64,000 nucleotides of DNA from Thalassovita taeanensis (lineage in GTDB: Bacteria; Pseudomonadota; Alphaproteobacteria; Rhodobacterales; Rhodobacteraceae). Of the stretch, positions 1 through 8,723 are shown piece after piece (the first letter of the stretch is position 1; each line of letters opens with the position of its first letter). The translations under genes were made by a program, and so were the position numbers. The notes beneath the pieces were generated by a model. The model worked only from the letters and a program-made list of their open reading frames with translations, was not told the origin of the DNA and searched no databases. The DNA lies in the NCBI RefSeq assembly GCF_900110775.1, contig NZ_FOEP01000003.1, forward strand, positions 186,001 to 250,000, written 5' to 3'.

Positions 1-1
1 G

Positions 2-871
2 CGCGAGCGCGGCGAGTTGCTGTATGGTGCGATGCAGAACCGGCGGCAGATGCCCGGCGGCTCGGTCGCGAATACGCTGGCGGGGCTGGGCAATCTGGGG
101 CTGTCGACGGCGTTCATTGGCCGGGTGCATGACGATGCGTTGGGCCGATTTTATGCCAGCGAGATGGCGCAGGGCGGCACCGAGTTCGTCAATGCGCCGG
201 TGCCGGGGGGCGAATTGCCGACCTCGCGTTCGATGATCTTTGTCTCGCCGGATGGCGAGCGGTCGATGAACACCTATCTGGGGATTTCGTCCGATCTGGG
301 CCCGGAGGACGTGTCCGAGGATGTCGCCGGGCAGGCGGCGATCCTGTTCCTTGAAGGGTATCTGTACGATAAGCCCAAGGGGAAAGAGGCATTCGAGGCC
401 GCGGCACGGGCGTGCCGCAAGGGCGGCGGCAAGGCGGGGATCGCCCTGTCCGATCCGTTCTGTGTCGACCGGCACCGGGACAGTTTCCGCGAGCTGGTCA
501 AGGAACTGGACTATGTGATCGGCAATCAGCACGAGTGGGAAGCGCTGTATCAGACGGACCTGTCTTCGGCTCTGGAACAGGCGGCGACGGACGCCGGGCT
601 GGTGGTGTGCACTCGTTCCGGGCACGACGTCGTACTGGTGCAGGGTGACGAAAAGGCCGTGGTGCCGGTACAAGAGATCGTGCCGGTGGATGCAACCGGC
701 GCAGGCGATCAGTTCGCGGCGGGGTTCCTCTATGGCTATGCGACCGGGCAGACGCTTGAGGTGTCAGGGCGGATGGGCTGCGTGGCAGCGGCCGAGGTGA
801 TCAGTCATTTCGGCGCGCGACCCGAAGCCGAGTTGAAAGCACTTTTCCGCAAGGCGGGCCTGATCGGATAA
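2..871 (+). CDS. PfkB-family sugar/nucleoside kinase (adenosine kinase-like), 5' partial
   Basis: The reading frame is open to the first base, so the true start lies upstream; 289 residues are visible. The protein would transfer phosphate from ATP to a sugar or nucleoside in the cytoplasm. The visible N-terminal part has the GGSVANTLAGL segment that binds the sugar in ribokinase/adenosine kinase proteins, and the C-terminal part has the PfkB signature DATGAGDQFAAGFL with the catalytic Asp and anion hole. Roseobacter homologues of this shape are usually named adenosine kinase, but substrate cannot be told from sequence alone. A hairpin (873-900) and a 23-bp repeated element (907-929) follow the stop codon. 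Family assignment is firm; substrate is inferred. Confidence 0.9.
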   Translation, partial: RERGELLYGAMQNRRQMPGGSVANTLAGLGNLGLSTAFIGRVHDDALGRFYASEMAQGGTEFVNAPVPGGELPTSRSMIFVSPDGERSMNTYLGISSDLGPEDVSEDVAGQAAILFLEGYLYDKPKGKEAFEAAARACRKGGGKAGIALSDPFCVDRHRDSFRELVKELDYVIGNQHEWEALYQTDLSSALEQAATDAGLVVCTRSGHDVVLVQGDEKAVVPVQEIVPVDATGAGDQFAAGFLYGYATGQTLEVSGRMGCVAAAEVISHFGARPEAELKALFRKAGLIG

Positions 872-872
872 C

Positions 873-900
873 AACTGGCGCGGCGTTTGGCTCGCCGGTT
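873..900 (+). terminator. Hairpin downstream of the PfkB kinase gene
   Basis: AACTGGCG (873-880) pairs with CGCCGGTT (893-900), eight pairs with one G-T wobble, two bases past the stop codon. It has no T tract, but the repeated element with its ATTT core follows six bases later. Hairpin plus element may act together as the 3' end of the transcript. Confidence 0.4.
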
Positions 901-906
901 CGCAGT

Positions 907-929
907 GAGTATTTGAATCAGAAAGAAAC
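907..929 (+). repeat. 23-bp 3'-end element, copy A
   Basis: GAGTATTT, then GAA, then TCAGAAAGAAAC. It lies 36 bases past the kinase stop, in the same orientation as that gene. It is preceded by CGCAGT, shared with copies B and D. See the findings for the whole family. Confidence 0.8.
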
Positions 930-1066
930 AGATGTGCGCCCCGCTCTCCGGGCCGATCGGAATGGATCGGGGGGAGGGCAGGGCGGCTTCTCTCTGAGCG
1001 GTCATCGGCTCTCCAGCCTGTACCGCGACGTCATCATCGCGCATTAACCTTAATGGGCCGTTACTG

Positions 1067-1089
1067 GTTTCTTTCTGACAGAAATACTC
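1067..1089 (-). repeat. 23-bp 3'-end element, copy B
   Basis: On the minus strand it reads GAGTATTT, CTG, TCAGAAAGAAAC. It lies 12 bases past the pstB stop and points the same way as pstB. Copies A and B face each other in the gap between two convergent genes. Confidence 0.8.
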
Positions 1090-1100
1090 ACTGCGCAGGG

Positions 1101-1916
<816 letters not shown>

Positions 1917-2000
1917 CATGGCCTCCTGTCCGGTGTGTCGCGGGCAGGAGGCCACAGATCGCGGGGGCGCTATTTGATCTGGGTCGTGTTTCGGTAAATC

Positions 2001-2019
2001 TTCATGAAAAATTCATGAA
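2001..2019 (-). promoter_or_regulatory. Possible Pho-box-like repeat upstream of pstB
   Basis: TTCATGAA occurs at 2001-2008 and again at 2012-2019, an 11-bp period like the two half-sites of a PhoB box. The bases differ from the classical CTGTCAT and each half is itself palindromic, so this is only a candidate. It lies between the sulfotransferase stop and pstB. Confidence 0.25.
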
Positions 2020-2023
2020 TCTG

Positions 2024-2842
2024 TTACCCGCCGAGCTTGGCGTGCACCTCGTCCAGGTCGATCTCGCCGATTGGCATTTTGTTCGAGGGATCCTGAAAAT
2101 CATATTTGAACAGGTCGAAGTCACGTTTGTAGATTTCATAGATCAGGTGCATCGACAGGTCGTCGAAGTAATCCTCGACTGGGTGGGCGCGTTTGGGGCC
2201 GTGGCCTTCGGATTCGTTGAAGCGCGGGATTTTGGCCAGATCGACCTTTTTCGGGGTCTCGATGGCGTCCAGCACCTGTTGCATGCCATCGTTGAACTTT
2301 TCGGTCCAGATGATGCGGTCGTATTGCCCGCCGTTGGCGATAAAGGTCGAGACATGGCCAGACATGGCTGACCAATGAATGTCCGGGTCCATCGGTTTGC
2401 GCCAGCGGATGGTATCGCGCGCGAACAGCAGGAAGCGACGGAAGCTTTTTATCTGATCGAAGTCGTCTTTGCCGTCATCGCCGCCGACCTCGATCCCGTA
2501 TTTCTGAATCAGCAGCGGCACGAGGTTGCCGCGATAGCGTTTGCCGTTGCGCTGAATGCCGCAGATCTTGTCAAAGAAGCTGGACAGGATGCGGGTATAG
2601 GGGTTGCGCACGCAGGTGAAGGCATAGGAGCTGTGGGTCTTCACGGTCTCTTCGATCAGGGACTGGCTGTCGTCGAAGGCCCATTTGTGCATTCCGTCCT
2701 TGGCATCGTGGATATCGCCATCGAAAAACTTGCCGTGATCAGAATAATAAATGATCTGCCCGATGGTCGAGCAGGCGCATTTCGGAACGACGCGGTAGAC
2801 CACGCTTTCGCTTTCGGTCATCCAAGTGCCGGGAAAACCCAT
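2024..2842 (-). CDS. Sulfotransferase family protein (Sulfotransfer_2 type)
   Basis: 272 aa. It probably transfers sulfate from PAPS to a carbohydrate. The 5'-phosphosulfate-binding loop is visible near residue 20 (PKCACSTIGQ) and the 3'-phosphate-binding motif near residue 80 (CVRNPYTRILSSFFDKI). The start with MGFPGTW is preferred because GGAGG precedes it by nine bases; an upstream start at 2992 would overlap the divergent glycosyltransferase start. The divergent neighbour is a GT14-type glycosyltransferase, so both may act on the same surface glycan. No signal peptide is visible. Family is confident; the acceptor is unknown. Confidence 0.82.
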   Translation of the reverse strand: MGFPGTWMTESESVVYRVVPKCACSTIGQIIYYSDHGKFFDGDIHDAKDGMHKWAFDDSQSLIEETVKTHSSYAFTCVRNPYTRILSSFFDKICGIQRNGKRYRGNLVPLLIQKYGIEVGGDDGKDDFDQIKSFRRFLLFARDTIRWRKPMDPDIHWSAMSGHVSTFIANGGQYDRIIWTEKFNDGMQQVLDAIETPKKVDLAKIPRFNESEGHGPKRAHPVEDYFDDLSMHLIYEIYKRDFDLFKYDFQDPSNKMPIGEIDLDEVHAKLGG

Positions 2843-2985
2843 GAAACAATGCCTCCAATTGGTGCGTCTTTTAGTATGGTTGTTTATAACAACTTGTAAA
2901 AAAGCAAAGAAAGTCGGTTTATTCAATCTCGGTTCACCTTTATCTAGGTAAACAATAGCGAAAAGCAGGGGTCGTCGTTTCCGAA

Positions 2986-4563
2986 ATGGCAAGAATTGCG
3001 TTCATCCTTCTGTGCCACAAGGACCCGGATGCCATCATCAAGCAGGCCGAGCGTCTGACGGCGGCCGGTGACTACATGGCGATCCATTTCGATGCGCGTG
3101 CCAAGCCCGCGCATTTTTGGGCGATCCGTCAGGCTTTGGCGGGCAATCCCAACGTCACCTTCGCGCGCAAGCGAATCAAATGCGGCTGGGGGGAGTGGTC
3201 CTTGGTGCAGGCGACGCTGAACGCCGTCAGCGCGGCGTTGGAGGCGTTTCCGCGGGCAACGCATTTCTATATGCTGTCGGGCGACTGCATGGCGATCAAG
3301 TCGGCGGAATACGTCCATGAGTTTCTGGACGAACGCGACTGCGACTATGTCGAAAGTTTCGATTTCTTCGAAAGCGACTGGATCAAAACCGGGATGAAGG
3401 AAGACCGGTTGGTTTACCGGCACTATTTCAATGAACGCACCCAGCCCAAGCGCTATTACTGGAGCTATATGGCGCAGAAAAAGCTGGGGCTGACGCGCGA
3501 TGTTCCGGCGGATATTCAAGTGCAGATCGGCAGTCAGTGGTGGTGCCTGCGCCGCCGGACAATCGAGTGGATCATGGAGTTTACCCGGACGCGCAAGGAT
3601 GTGATGGCGTTTTTCCGCACGACCTGGATCCCGGATGAGACATTTTTCCAGACGCTGGTGCGGCATCTGGTGCCCGAAGATGAGATCAAGGCGCGCACGC
3701 TGACGTTTTTGCTGTTCTCGGATTACGGAATGCCGGTGACGTTTTACAACGACCACTATGATCTGTTGTTGAGTCAGGATTTCCTGTTTGCGCGCAAAAT
3801 CAGCCCCGAGGCGAAAGAGCTGAAATCGCGGCTGGGGGCGCTGTATGCGGCGGAGGGCGTGGAGTTCAAGGTCTCGAACGAGGGGCGCAGCCTGTATCAG
3901 TTTCTGACCGGGCGCGGCCGGATGGGGCGGCGGTTCGGGATGCGGTTCTGGGAAACCGAAAGCACGCTGGGCCGCGAGCGCGAGTTGCTGATCGTGATCT
4001 GCAAGAAATGGCACGTCGCAAAGCGGCTGCTGGAGAATGTACGTCAGGTGACGAATATTCCGGCCATCGAGTATCTGTTCAACGAAGAAAGCACGCCACT
4101 GCCCGATTTGGGCGGGATCCAGTCGACTTTGGGCAAGCGGACGCGGCACCGGCGGGCGCTGATGCGGATGCTGTTTGATTATTTCGACAGTGACCGTCTG
4201 ATCATCTGTCTGGATCCGGGCGCGATTGACCTGTTGCATGATTTTTGTGGTGACCGGTCCACGACGCGCCTGTTGGAAGTGGAATGCCGGTTTTCCGACG
4301 AATACCTGACCGGTCATGCCATGCGGGTGGGGCTGGCGGGCGAGCAGACCTCGCCGGAGACGTTGGAGCGGTTGCTGCCGACGATCCGCCATGACATGAC
4401 ATTTGAAAGCGACGCGATCCGGGACGCGAGTTTTGAAAACTTGAACCGGATGCGGGAGACTGACAGTTTCGAGAGCAACGCGGTCAGCGTGAGCCGTTTT
4501 CTGGGCATCTCTCAGGACAAGGCGCATGAGATCGTTTCGACGGATTACCTTTTTGCAGACTGA
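2986..4563 (+). CDS. Beta-1,6-N-acetylglucosaminyltransferase-like protein (GT14, core-2/I-branching) with extra C-terminal domain
   Basis: 525 aa. Residues 1-270 match the core-2/I-branching glycosyltransferase fold: RIAFILLCHKDPD at the N terminus, the sugar-nucleotide region HFYMLSGDCMAIKS, the IGSQWWCL segment, and WIPDETFFQTL, where the Glu is the likely catalytic base. Residues from about 300 onward form a second region beginning with LLIVICKKWHVAKRLLENV. It is not a standard GT14 part; roseobacter homologues carry a domain of unknown function here. The gene starts 143 bases from the divergent sulfotransferase and eight bases before the HIT gene. Its likely role is making or branching a surface glycan. 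The start ATG has only a weak ribosome site. Confidence 0.8.
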   Translation: MARIAFILLCHKDPDAIIKQAERLTAAGDYMAIHFDARAKPAHFWAIRQALAGNPNVTFARKRIKCGWGEWSLVQATLNAVSAALEAFPRATHFYMLSGDCMAIKSAEYVHEFLDERDCDYVESFDFFESDWIKTGMKEDRLVYRHYFNERTQPKRYYWSYMAQKKLGLTRDVPADIQVQIGSQWWCLRRRTIEWIMEFTRTRKDVMAFFRTTWIPDETFFQTLVRHLVPEDEIKARTLTFLLFSDYGMPVTFYNDHYDLLLSQDFLFARKISPEAKELKSRLGALYAAEGVEFKVSNEGRSLYQFLTGRGRMGRRFGMRFWETESTLGRERELLIVICKKWHVAKRLLENVRQVTNIPAIEYLFNEESTPLPDLGGIQSTLGKRTRHRRALMRMLFDYFDSDRLIICLDPGAIDLLHDFCGDRSTTRLLEVECRFSDEYLTGHAMRVGLAGEQTSPETLERLLPTIRHDMTFESDAIRDASFENLNRMRETDSFESNAVSVSRFLGISQDKAHEIVSTDYLFAD

Positions 4564-4571
4564 GGTGCGCG

Positions 4572-4955
4572 ATGGCTTATGCCTATGATGAGAATAACAT
4601 TTTCGCCAAGATTTTGCGCGGCGAGATTCCTAACAAGACAGTGCTGGAGACCGAGCACTCGCTGGCGTTTCACGACATTCGCCCGCAGGCGCCGGTGCAT
4701 GTGCTGGTGATCCCCAAGGGGCCGTATGTGACCTATGATCATTTCGCGCTGGAGGCTGAGGCCGACGAGATCGTGGATTTCAACCGCACCGTGGGCGAGG
4801 TCTGCAAGATGATGGACGTGCAGCCTGGCATGGGCGGCGGCGGGTATCGGATGATTTCGAACGCGGGCGAGGCCGGGGTGCAGGAAGTACCGCATCTGCA
4901 TATCCATATTCTGGGTGGTCGCTGGATGGGGCGGATGGTGCCGAAAGCCGAGTAA
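4572..4955 (+). CDS. HIT (histidine triad) family nucleotide-binding protein
   Basis: 127 aa, normal length for a HinT-like nucleoside phosphoramidase. The triad is near the C terminus as HLHIHILGG, with the catalytic middle His. The N terminus has IFAKILRGEIPNKTVLE, typical of the family, and the body has PQAPVHVLVIPKGPY. GAGGTG stands a few bases before the ATG, and the gene begins eight bases after the glycosyltransferase stop, so the two are probably co-transcribed, though no functional link is known. Cytoplasmic; no signal or membrane segment. Confidence 0.93.
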   Translation: MAYAYDENNIFAKILRGEIPNKTVLETEHSLAFHDIRPQAPVHVLVIPKGPYVTYDHFALEAEADEIVDFNRTVGEVCKMMDVQPGMGGGGYRMISNAGEAGVQEVPHLHIHILGGRWMGRMVPKAE

Positions 4956-5030
4956 GGCGCGATTGCGCAGGAACCGGGTCGTTTTCGGGGGTGTGCGTGC
5001 GGCAGGGTGGGGCCGAAAGGAAACCCTGCA

Positions 5031-5546
5031 ATGGCCATGACTTTTGTCGCTTTGCCGACCGAGGTCGTGCGCGCCTATCAACAAGGGGCGCACGACGCCA
5101 ACGGACAGGTGCCCGAGCGCGCCGTATCAGAGGGGGGCGGCAATCCTTGCCGTCACTGCCTGCGGATGATTGCAGAGGGGGCCGGGATGCTGATCTTGGC
5201 GCATCGACCGTTCCCGGCACCGCAGCCCTATGCCGAAGTCGGCCCGATTTTCCTGTGTGCTGAGCCCTGCGCGCGTGGTGGGGGCGAAGCTGTGCCCGAG
5301 ATGCTGGCCTCGCCCGAGTATATCGTGCGTGGCTATGGCCCGGATGACCGGATCATTTATGGCACGGGGGCGGTGGTCCCGACCGAGGCGATCAGCGCGC
5401 GGGCCGAGGCGCATCTGGCGGATCCGCGTGTGGCCTATGTGCATGTGCGATCGGCGCGCAACAATTGTTATCAGCTGCGGGTTGATCGGGCTCAGGACGC
5501 CTTCGGCGAGAGTATTTTGATCAGAAAGAAACGCGAGGCGCGTTAA
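5031..5546 (+). CDS. DUF1203 family protein
   Basis: 171 aa conserved protein of unknown function. It has two Cys pairs, NPCRHCLRMI and LCAEPCARGG, and the conserved YHVRSARNNCYQLR-like segment seen here as YVHVRSARNNCYQLRVDRA. The start MAMTFVALP is chosen because AAAGGA precedes it by nine bases; an in-frame ATG eight codons upstream lacks such a site. The last codons (from about 5510) are written by the 23-bp repeated element, which gives the tail SILIRKKREAR. This suggests the element inserted at or grew into the 3' end of the gene. The stop sits inside a hairpin shared with polA. Confidence 0.8.
   Translation: MAMTFVALPTEVVRAYQQGAHDANGQVPERAVSEGGGNPCRHCLRMIAEGAGMLILAHRPFPAPQPYAEVGPIFLCAEPCARGGGEAVPEMLASPEYIVRGYGPDDRIIYGTGAVVPTEAISARAEAHLADPRVAYVHVRSARNNCYQLRVDRAQDAFGESILIRKKREAR
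5510..5532 (+). repeat. 23-bp 3'-end element, copy C (inside coding sequence)
   Basis: GAGTATTT, TGA, TCAGAAAGAAAC. It overlaps the last codons of the DUF1203 gene in the same orientation. A small CGCC-TTC-GGCG hairpin precedes it and the 15-bp convergent hairpin follows two bases later. Confidence 0.8.
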
Positions 5547-5572
5547 CCTTGATGTGGGGTTAATGCGCCTCG
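5534..5572. terminator. Bidirectional hairpin spanning the stops of DUF1203 gene and polA
   Basis: CGAGGCGCGTTAACC (5534-5548) pairs with GGTTAATGCGCCTCG (5558-5572), 15 pairs with one G-T, loop of nine. Both convergent stop codons (5544-5546 and 5560-5562) lie within it. There is no clear T tract on either side. Confidence 0.55.
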
Positions 5573-8364
5573 GCCCAGTTGTGGCCTTGGCCTGCGTCCA
5601 CGGTCAGCGGCACCGAGAGGTGCAGGACGGGGGCGGCGGCGCCTTCCATGATCTCGCGCGCGACGGCGATGACCTGATCGGTGGCGTTTTCGTCGACCTC
5701 GAACAGCAATTCGTCATGCACCTGTAGCAGCATCGTGGCGGGCAGATCGGCGATGGCTGCGGGCATGCGCACCATGGCGCGGCGAATCACGTCAGCGGCG
5801 GTGCCTTGGATCGGTGCGTTGATCGCGGCGCGCTGTGCGAAACCGGCGCGGGGGCCTTTGGCGGCGATCTCTGGTGTGTGGATCTTGCGACCGAACATGG
5901 TTTGGACATAGCCGTGCTCTTTGGCGAAGGCTTTGGTCGCATCCATATAGCTGCGGATGCCGGGGAAGCGTTCGAAGTAGCGGTCGATGAAGCCCTGCGC
6001 CTCGGCCCGCGGGATGCGCAGGTTGCGGGCGAGGCCGAAGCCAGAGATCCCGTAGATCACGCCGAAGTTGATCGCCTTGGCGCGGCGGCGGATGTCGGGG
6101 GTCATGTCCTCCATCGGGACGCCGAACATTTCGGAGGCGGTCATGGCGTGGATGTCCTGCCCCTGTTTGAACGCCTCTTTCAGGGCGTCGATGTCGGCCA
6201 TTTCCGCCAGAATGCGCAGTTCGATCTGAGAGTAGTCGAGGCTGATCAGGGTTTTGCCTTCGCCCGCGATGAAGGCTTCGCGGATGCGGCGGCCTTCTTC
6301 CGAGCGGACGGGAATGTTTTGCAGGTTCGGGTCGGAGGAGGCGAGACGGCCGGTATTGGCACCGGTTTGCAGATAGGAGGTGTGGACGCGGCCGGTTTCG
6401 GGGTTGATATGGTCCTGAAGCGCGTCGGTATAGGTGGATTTCAGCTTGCTGAGCTGGCGCCAGTCGAGCACGCGGGCGGGCAGGTCGTGTTCGGTGGCGA
6501 GGTCTTCGAGCACGTCGGCACCGGTGGCATAGGCGCCGGTCTTGCCTTTCTTGCCGCCCTCGAGGGCCATTTTGTCGAACAGAATTTCGCCCAGTTGTTT
6601 TGGGGAGCCGACGTTGAACGTCTCGCCCGCGAGCTCGTGAATTTCTGCCTCGAGCCCGGCCATTTTCTGGGCAAAGGCGTTGGACATGCGGCTGAGTGTA
6701 TCGCGGTCGACCTTGATGCCTGCCATTTCCATTTGGGCCAGCACCGGCACCAGCGGGCGTTCGAGGGTTTCATAGACGGTGGTGACGCGGGTTTGGTGCA
6801 GCTGTGGTTTGAAAAGCTGCCACAGGCGCAGGGTGATGTCGGCGTCTTCGGCGGCATATTTCACGGCGTCGTCGATCGGCACGCGGTCGAAGGTGATCAT
6901 GGATTTGCCCGAGCCGAGCAGTGATTTAATCGGGATCGGCGTGTGGTTCAGGTAGCGTTCCGAGAGCGTATCCATGCCGTGGCCATGCAGGCCCGCGTTC
7001 ATCGCATAGGACATCAGCATGGTGTCGTCGATCGGGGCCACGCGCACGCCGCGGCGGGCGAAAATCTTGGCGTCGTATTTCATGTTCTGGCCGATTTTCA
7101 GAACTGAGGGATCTTCCAGAAGCGGCTTTAGCGCGGCTAGAACCGCATCGCTGTTCAACTGCCCCTTGGCCAGCGTGTCAGAGCCAAACAGGTCGTCGGC
7201 GGCGCCCTGTTTGTGGGTCAGCGGGATATAGCAGGCCTGCCCGGCCTCGATACACAGCGAAATGCCCACCAGTTCGGCGCGCATTTCGTCCAGCGAGGTG
7301 GTTTCGGTATCGACTGCGACATAGCCCCGCTCATACGCCTGCGCGATCCAGCCCTCAAGCGCGGGCATATCCGCAATGCGGGCATAGGTATCGGGGGCAA
7401 AGGGCAGGGCGGAGGGCGTATCCGGCGCACCGGGCTCGGCACCTGCGGGGTCGGTGTCAGGGATGGCGGGGGCGGCCACGCCAAGTGCGTCGGAAATCCG
7501 CTTGGTCAGGGTGCGGAATTCCATTTCGGTCAGGAACGTCAGCAGGGTTTCGGGGTCGGGCTCGCGGACCTCAAGATCATCCAGGGTGAAGTCCAGCGGC
7601 GTGTTGCAGTCCAGTTCGACCAACTTGCGCGACAGCTCGATCTGGGCGCGCTTTTCGATCAGGGTCTCGCGGCGCTTGGGCTGTTTGATTTCACCCGCGC
7701 GGTCAAGCAAGGTTTCCAGATCGCCGTATTCATTGATCAGCAAGGCGGCGGTTTTGATGCCAATGCCGGGCGCGCCGGGCACGTTATCGACGCTGTCGCC
7801 GGCCAGCGCCTGAACATCCACCACGCGTTCCGGCGGCACGCCGAATTTCTCGATCACGCCATCGCGGTCGATGCGCTTGTTCTTCATGGCGTCGAACATT
7901 TCCACACCGCCGCCAACCAGCTGCATCAGATCCTTGTCCGAGGAAATGATTGTCACCTGCCCACCGGCATCGCGCGCCTGACAGGACAGGGTGGCGATGA
8001 TGTCGTCGGCCTCGAACCCTTCAAGCTCCTTGCACGCGATGTTGAACGCTTCGGTCGCGCGCCGGGTCAGGGGCATCTGCGGGCGCAGATCCTCGGGCAT
8101 GGCTTCGCGGTTGGCCTTGTAGAGGTCGTAAAGGTCGTTGCGAAACGTGTGGCTGCCCTTGTCGAAAATCACCGCGACATGGGTGGGGGCGTCTGACCCA
8201 TTGTTGCCGTCGATATAGCGCTGCAACATGTTGCAGAACCCGGCCACGGCACCGATCGGCAGGCCATCGGATTTACGCGTCAGGGGCGGCAACGCATGAT
8301 AGGCCCGAAAGATGAAGGCCGAGCCGTCGATCAGGTGCAGGTGGCAACCTTTTCCGAAATCCAT
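5560..8364 (-). CDS. polA: DNA polymerase I
   Basis: 934 aa, usual full length. It fills gaps, removes RNA primers and serves repair. Residues 1-290 form the 5'-3' exonuclease (HLIDGSAFIFRAYHALP, GFEADDIIATLS, GDSVDNVPG). Residues about 330-510 form a 3'-5' proofreading domain with its acidic motif intact (AVDTETTSLDE, and NMKYDAKIFARRG). The rest is the family A polymerase with motif A LDYSQIELRILAEM, motif B RRAKAINFGVIYGISGFG and motif C LQVHDELLFEV. The ATG at 8364 is preferred over the GTG just before it, with GGAGA eight bases upstream. It is convergent with the DUF1203 gene. Confidence 0.98.
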   Translation of the reverse strand: MDFGKGCHLHLIDGSAFIFRAYHALPPLTRKSDGLPIGAVAGFCNMLQRYIDGNNGSDAPTHVAVIFDKGSHTFRNDLYDLYKANREAMPEDLRPQMPLTRRATEAFNIACKELEGFEADDIIATLSCQARDAGGQVTIISSDKDLMQLVGGGVEMFDAMKNKRIDRDGVIEKFGVPPERVVDVQALAGDSVDNVPGAPGIGIKTAALLINEYGDLETLLDRAGEIKQPKRRETLIEKRAQIELSRKLVELDCNTPLDFTLDDLEVREPDPETLLTFLTEMEFRTLTKRISDALGVAAPAIPDTDPAGAEPGAPDTPSALPFAPDTYARIADMPALEGWIAQAYERGYVAVDTETTSLDEMRAELVGISLCIEAGQACYIPLTHKQGAADDLFGSDTLAKGQLNSDAVLAALKPLLEDPSVLKIGQNMKYDAKIFARRGVRVAPIDDTMLMSYAMNAGLHGHGMDTLSERYLNHTPIPIKSLLGSGKSMITFDRVPIDDAVKYAAEDADITLRLWQLFKPQLHQTRVTTVYETLERPLVPVLAQMEMAGIKVDRDTLSRMSNAFAQKMAGLEAEIHELAGETFNVGSPKQLGEILFDKMALEGGKKGKTGAYATGADVLEDLATEHDLPARVLDWRQLSKLKSTYTDALQDHINPETGRVHTSYLQTGANTGRLASSDPNLQNIPVRSEEGRRIREAFIAGEGKTLISLDYSQIELRILAEMADIDALKEAFKQGQDIHAMTASEMFGVPMEDMTPDIRRRAKAINFGVIYGISGFGLARNLRIPRAEAQGFIDRYFERFPGIRSYMDATKAFAKEHGYVQTMFGRKIHTPEIAAKGPRAGFAQRAAINAPIQGTAADVIRRAMVRMPAAIADLPATMLLQVHDELLFEVDENATDQVIAVAREIMEGAAAPVLHLSVPLTVDAGQGHNWAEAH

Positions 8365-8445
8365 CACACGTGTCTCCCTGTGTGTGCGACGCGGCCAATG
8401 CCTGCCACGCGGCGCGCGCCACGGCCAGATGGCATCACATCCTGT

Positions 8446-8468
8446 GTTTCTTTCTGATGCAAATACTC
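8446..8468 (-). repeat. 23-bp 3'-end element, copy D
   Basis: Minus strand reads GAGTATTT, GCA, TCAGAAAGAAAC. It lies 37 bases past the stop of the zinc-finger gene and in its orientation, between that gene and polA. It shares the GCGCAGT lead with copy B. Confidence 0.8.
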
Positions 8469-8504
8469 ACTGCGCCACGCTGAACCGCCGCGCGGTGTCG
8501 CGGG

Positions 8505-8681
8505 TTATGCGGCCTCAGAGCCTTTGAGCACATATTTCGCATCGCAATAGGGGCATTCGACATAGCCCGTATCTTCGGGAATATGCAGCCAGACGCGAGG
8601 GTGGCCAAGCGCGCCGTCCCCACCGTCACAGGCGATCTTGGAGCTTTCCACAATCTTGGTTTCCGGCGCTTGGGTCGTCAT
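8505..8681 (-). CDS. Zinc-finger protein, NDUFS6 / zf-CHCC type (complex I accessory subunit homologue)
   Basis: 58 aa gene read directly from the reverse complement: MTTQAPETKIVESSKIACDG at the start and CPYCDAKYVLKGSEAA at the end. The zinc ligands are Cys18, His27, Cys43 and Cys46, that is C-x8-H-x15-C-x2-C, as in the C-terminal part of mitochondrial NDUFS6 and its alphaproteobacterial counterparts. The role is inferred to be in NADH dehydrogenase assembly or structure. It overlaps a longer, misleading upstream extension of the ABC ATPase frame on the other strand. Copy D of the repeat follows its stop. Confidence 0.88.
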   Translation of the reverse strand: MTTQAPETKIVESSKIACDGGDGALGHPRVWLHIPEDTGYVECPYCDAKYVLKGSEAA

Positions 8682-8723
8682 CTGGGACGTTTCCTTTTGG
8701 CTGCAAAAGTTCTAGGTGCATTT

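Noticed and set aside
2944..4527. Long open frame antisense to the glycosyltransferase gene
   Set aside because: It mirrors the codon pattern of a well-supported gene, has no ribosome site or recognisable domain, and is rich in the Arg, His and Gln typical of antisense frames in high-GC DNA.
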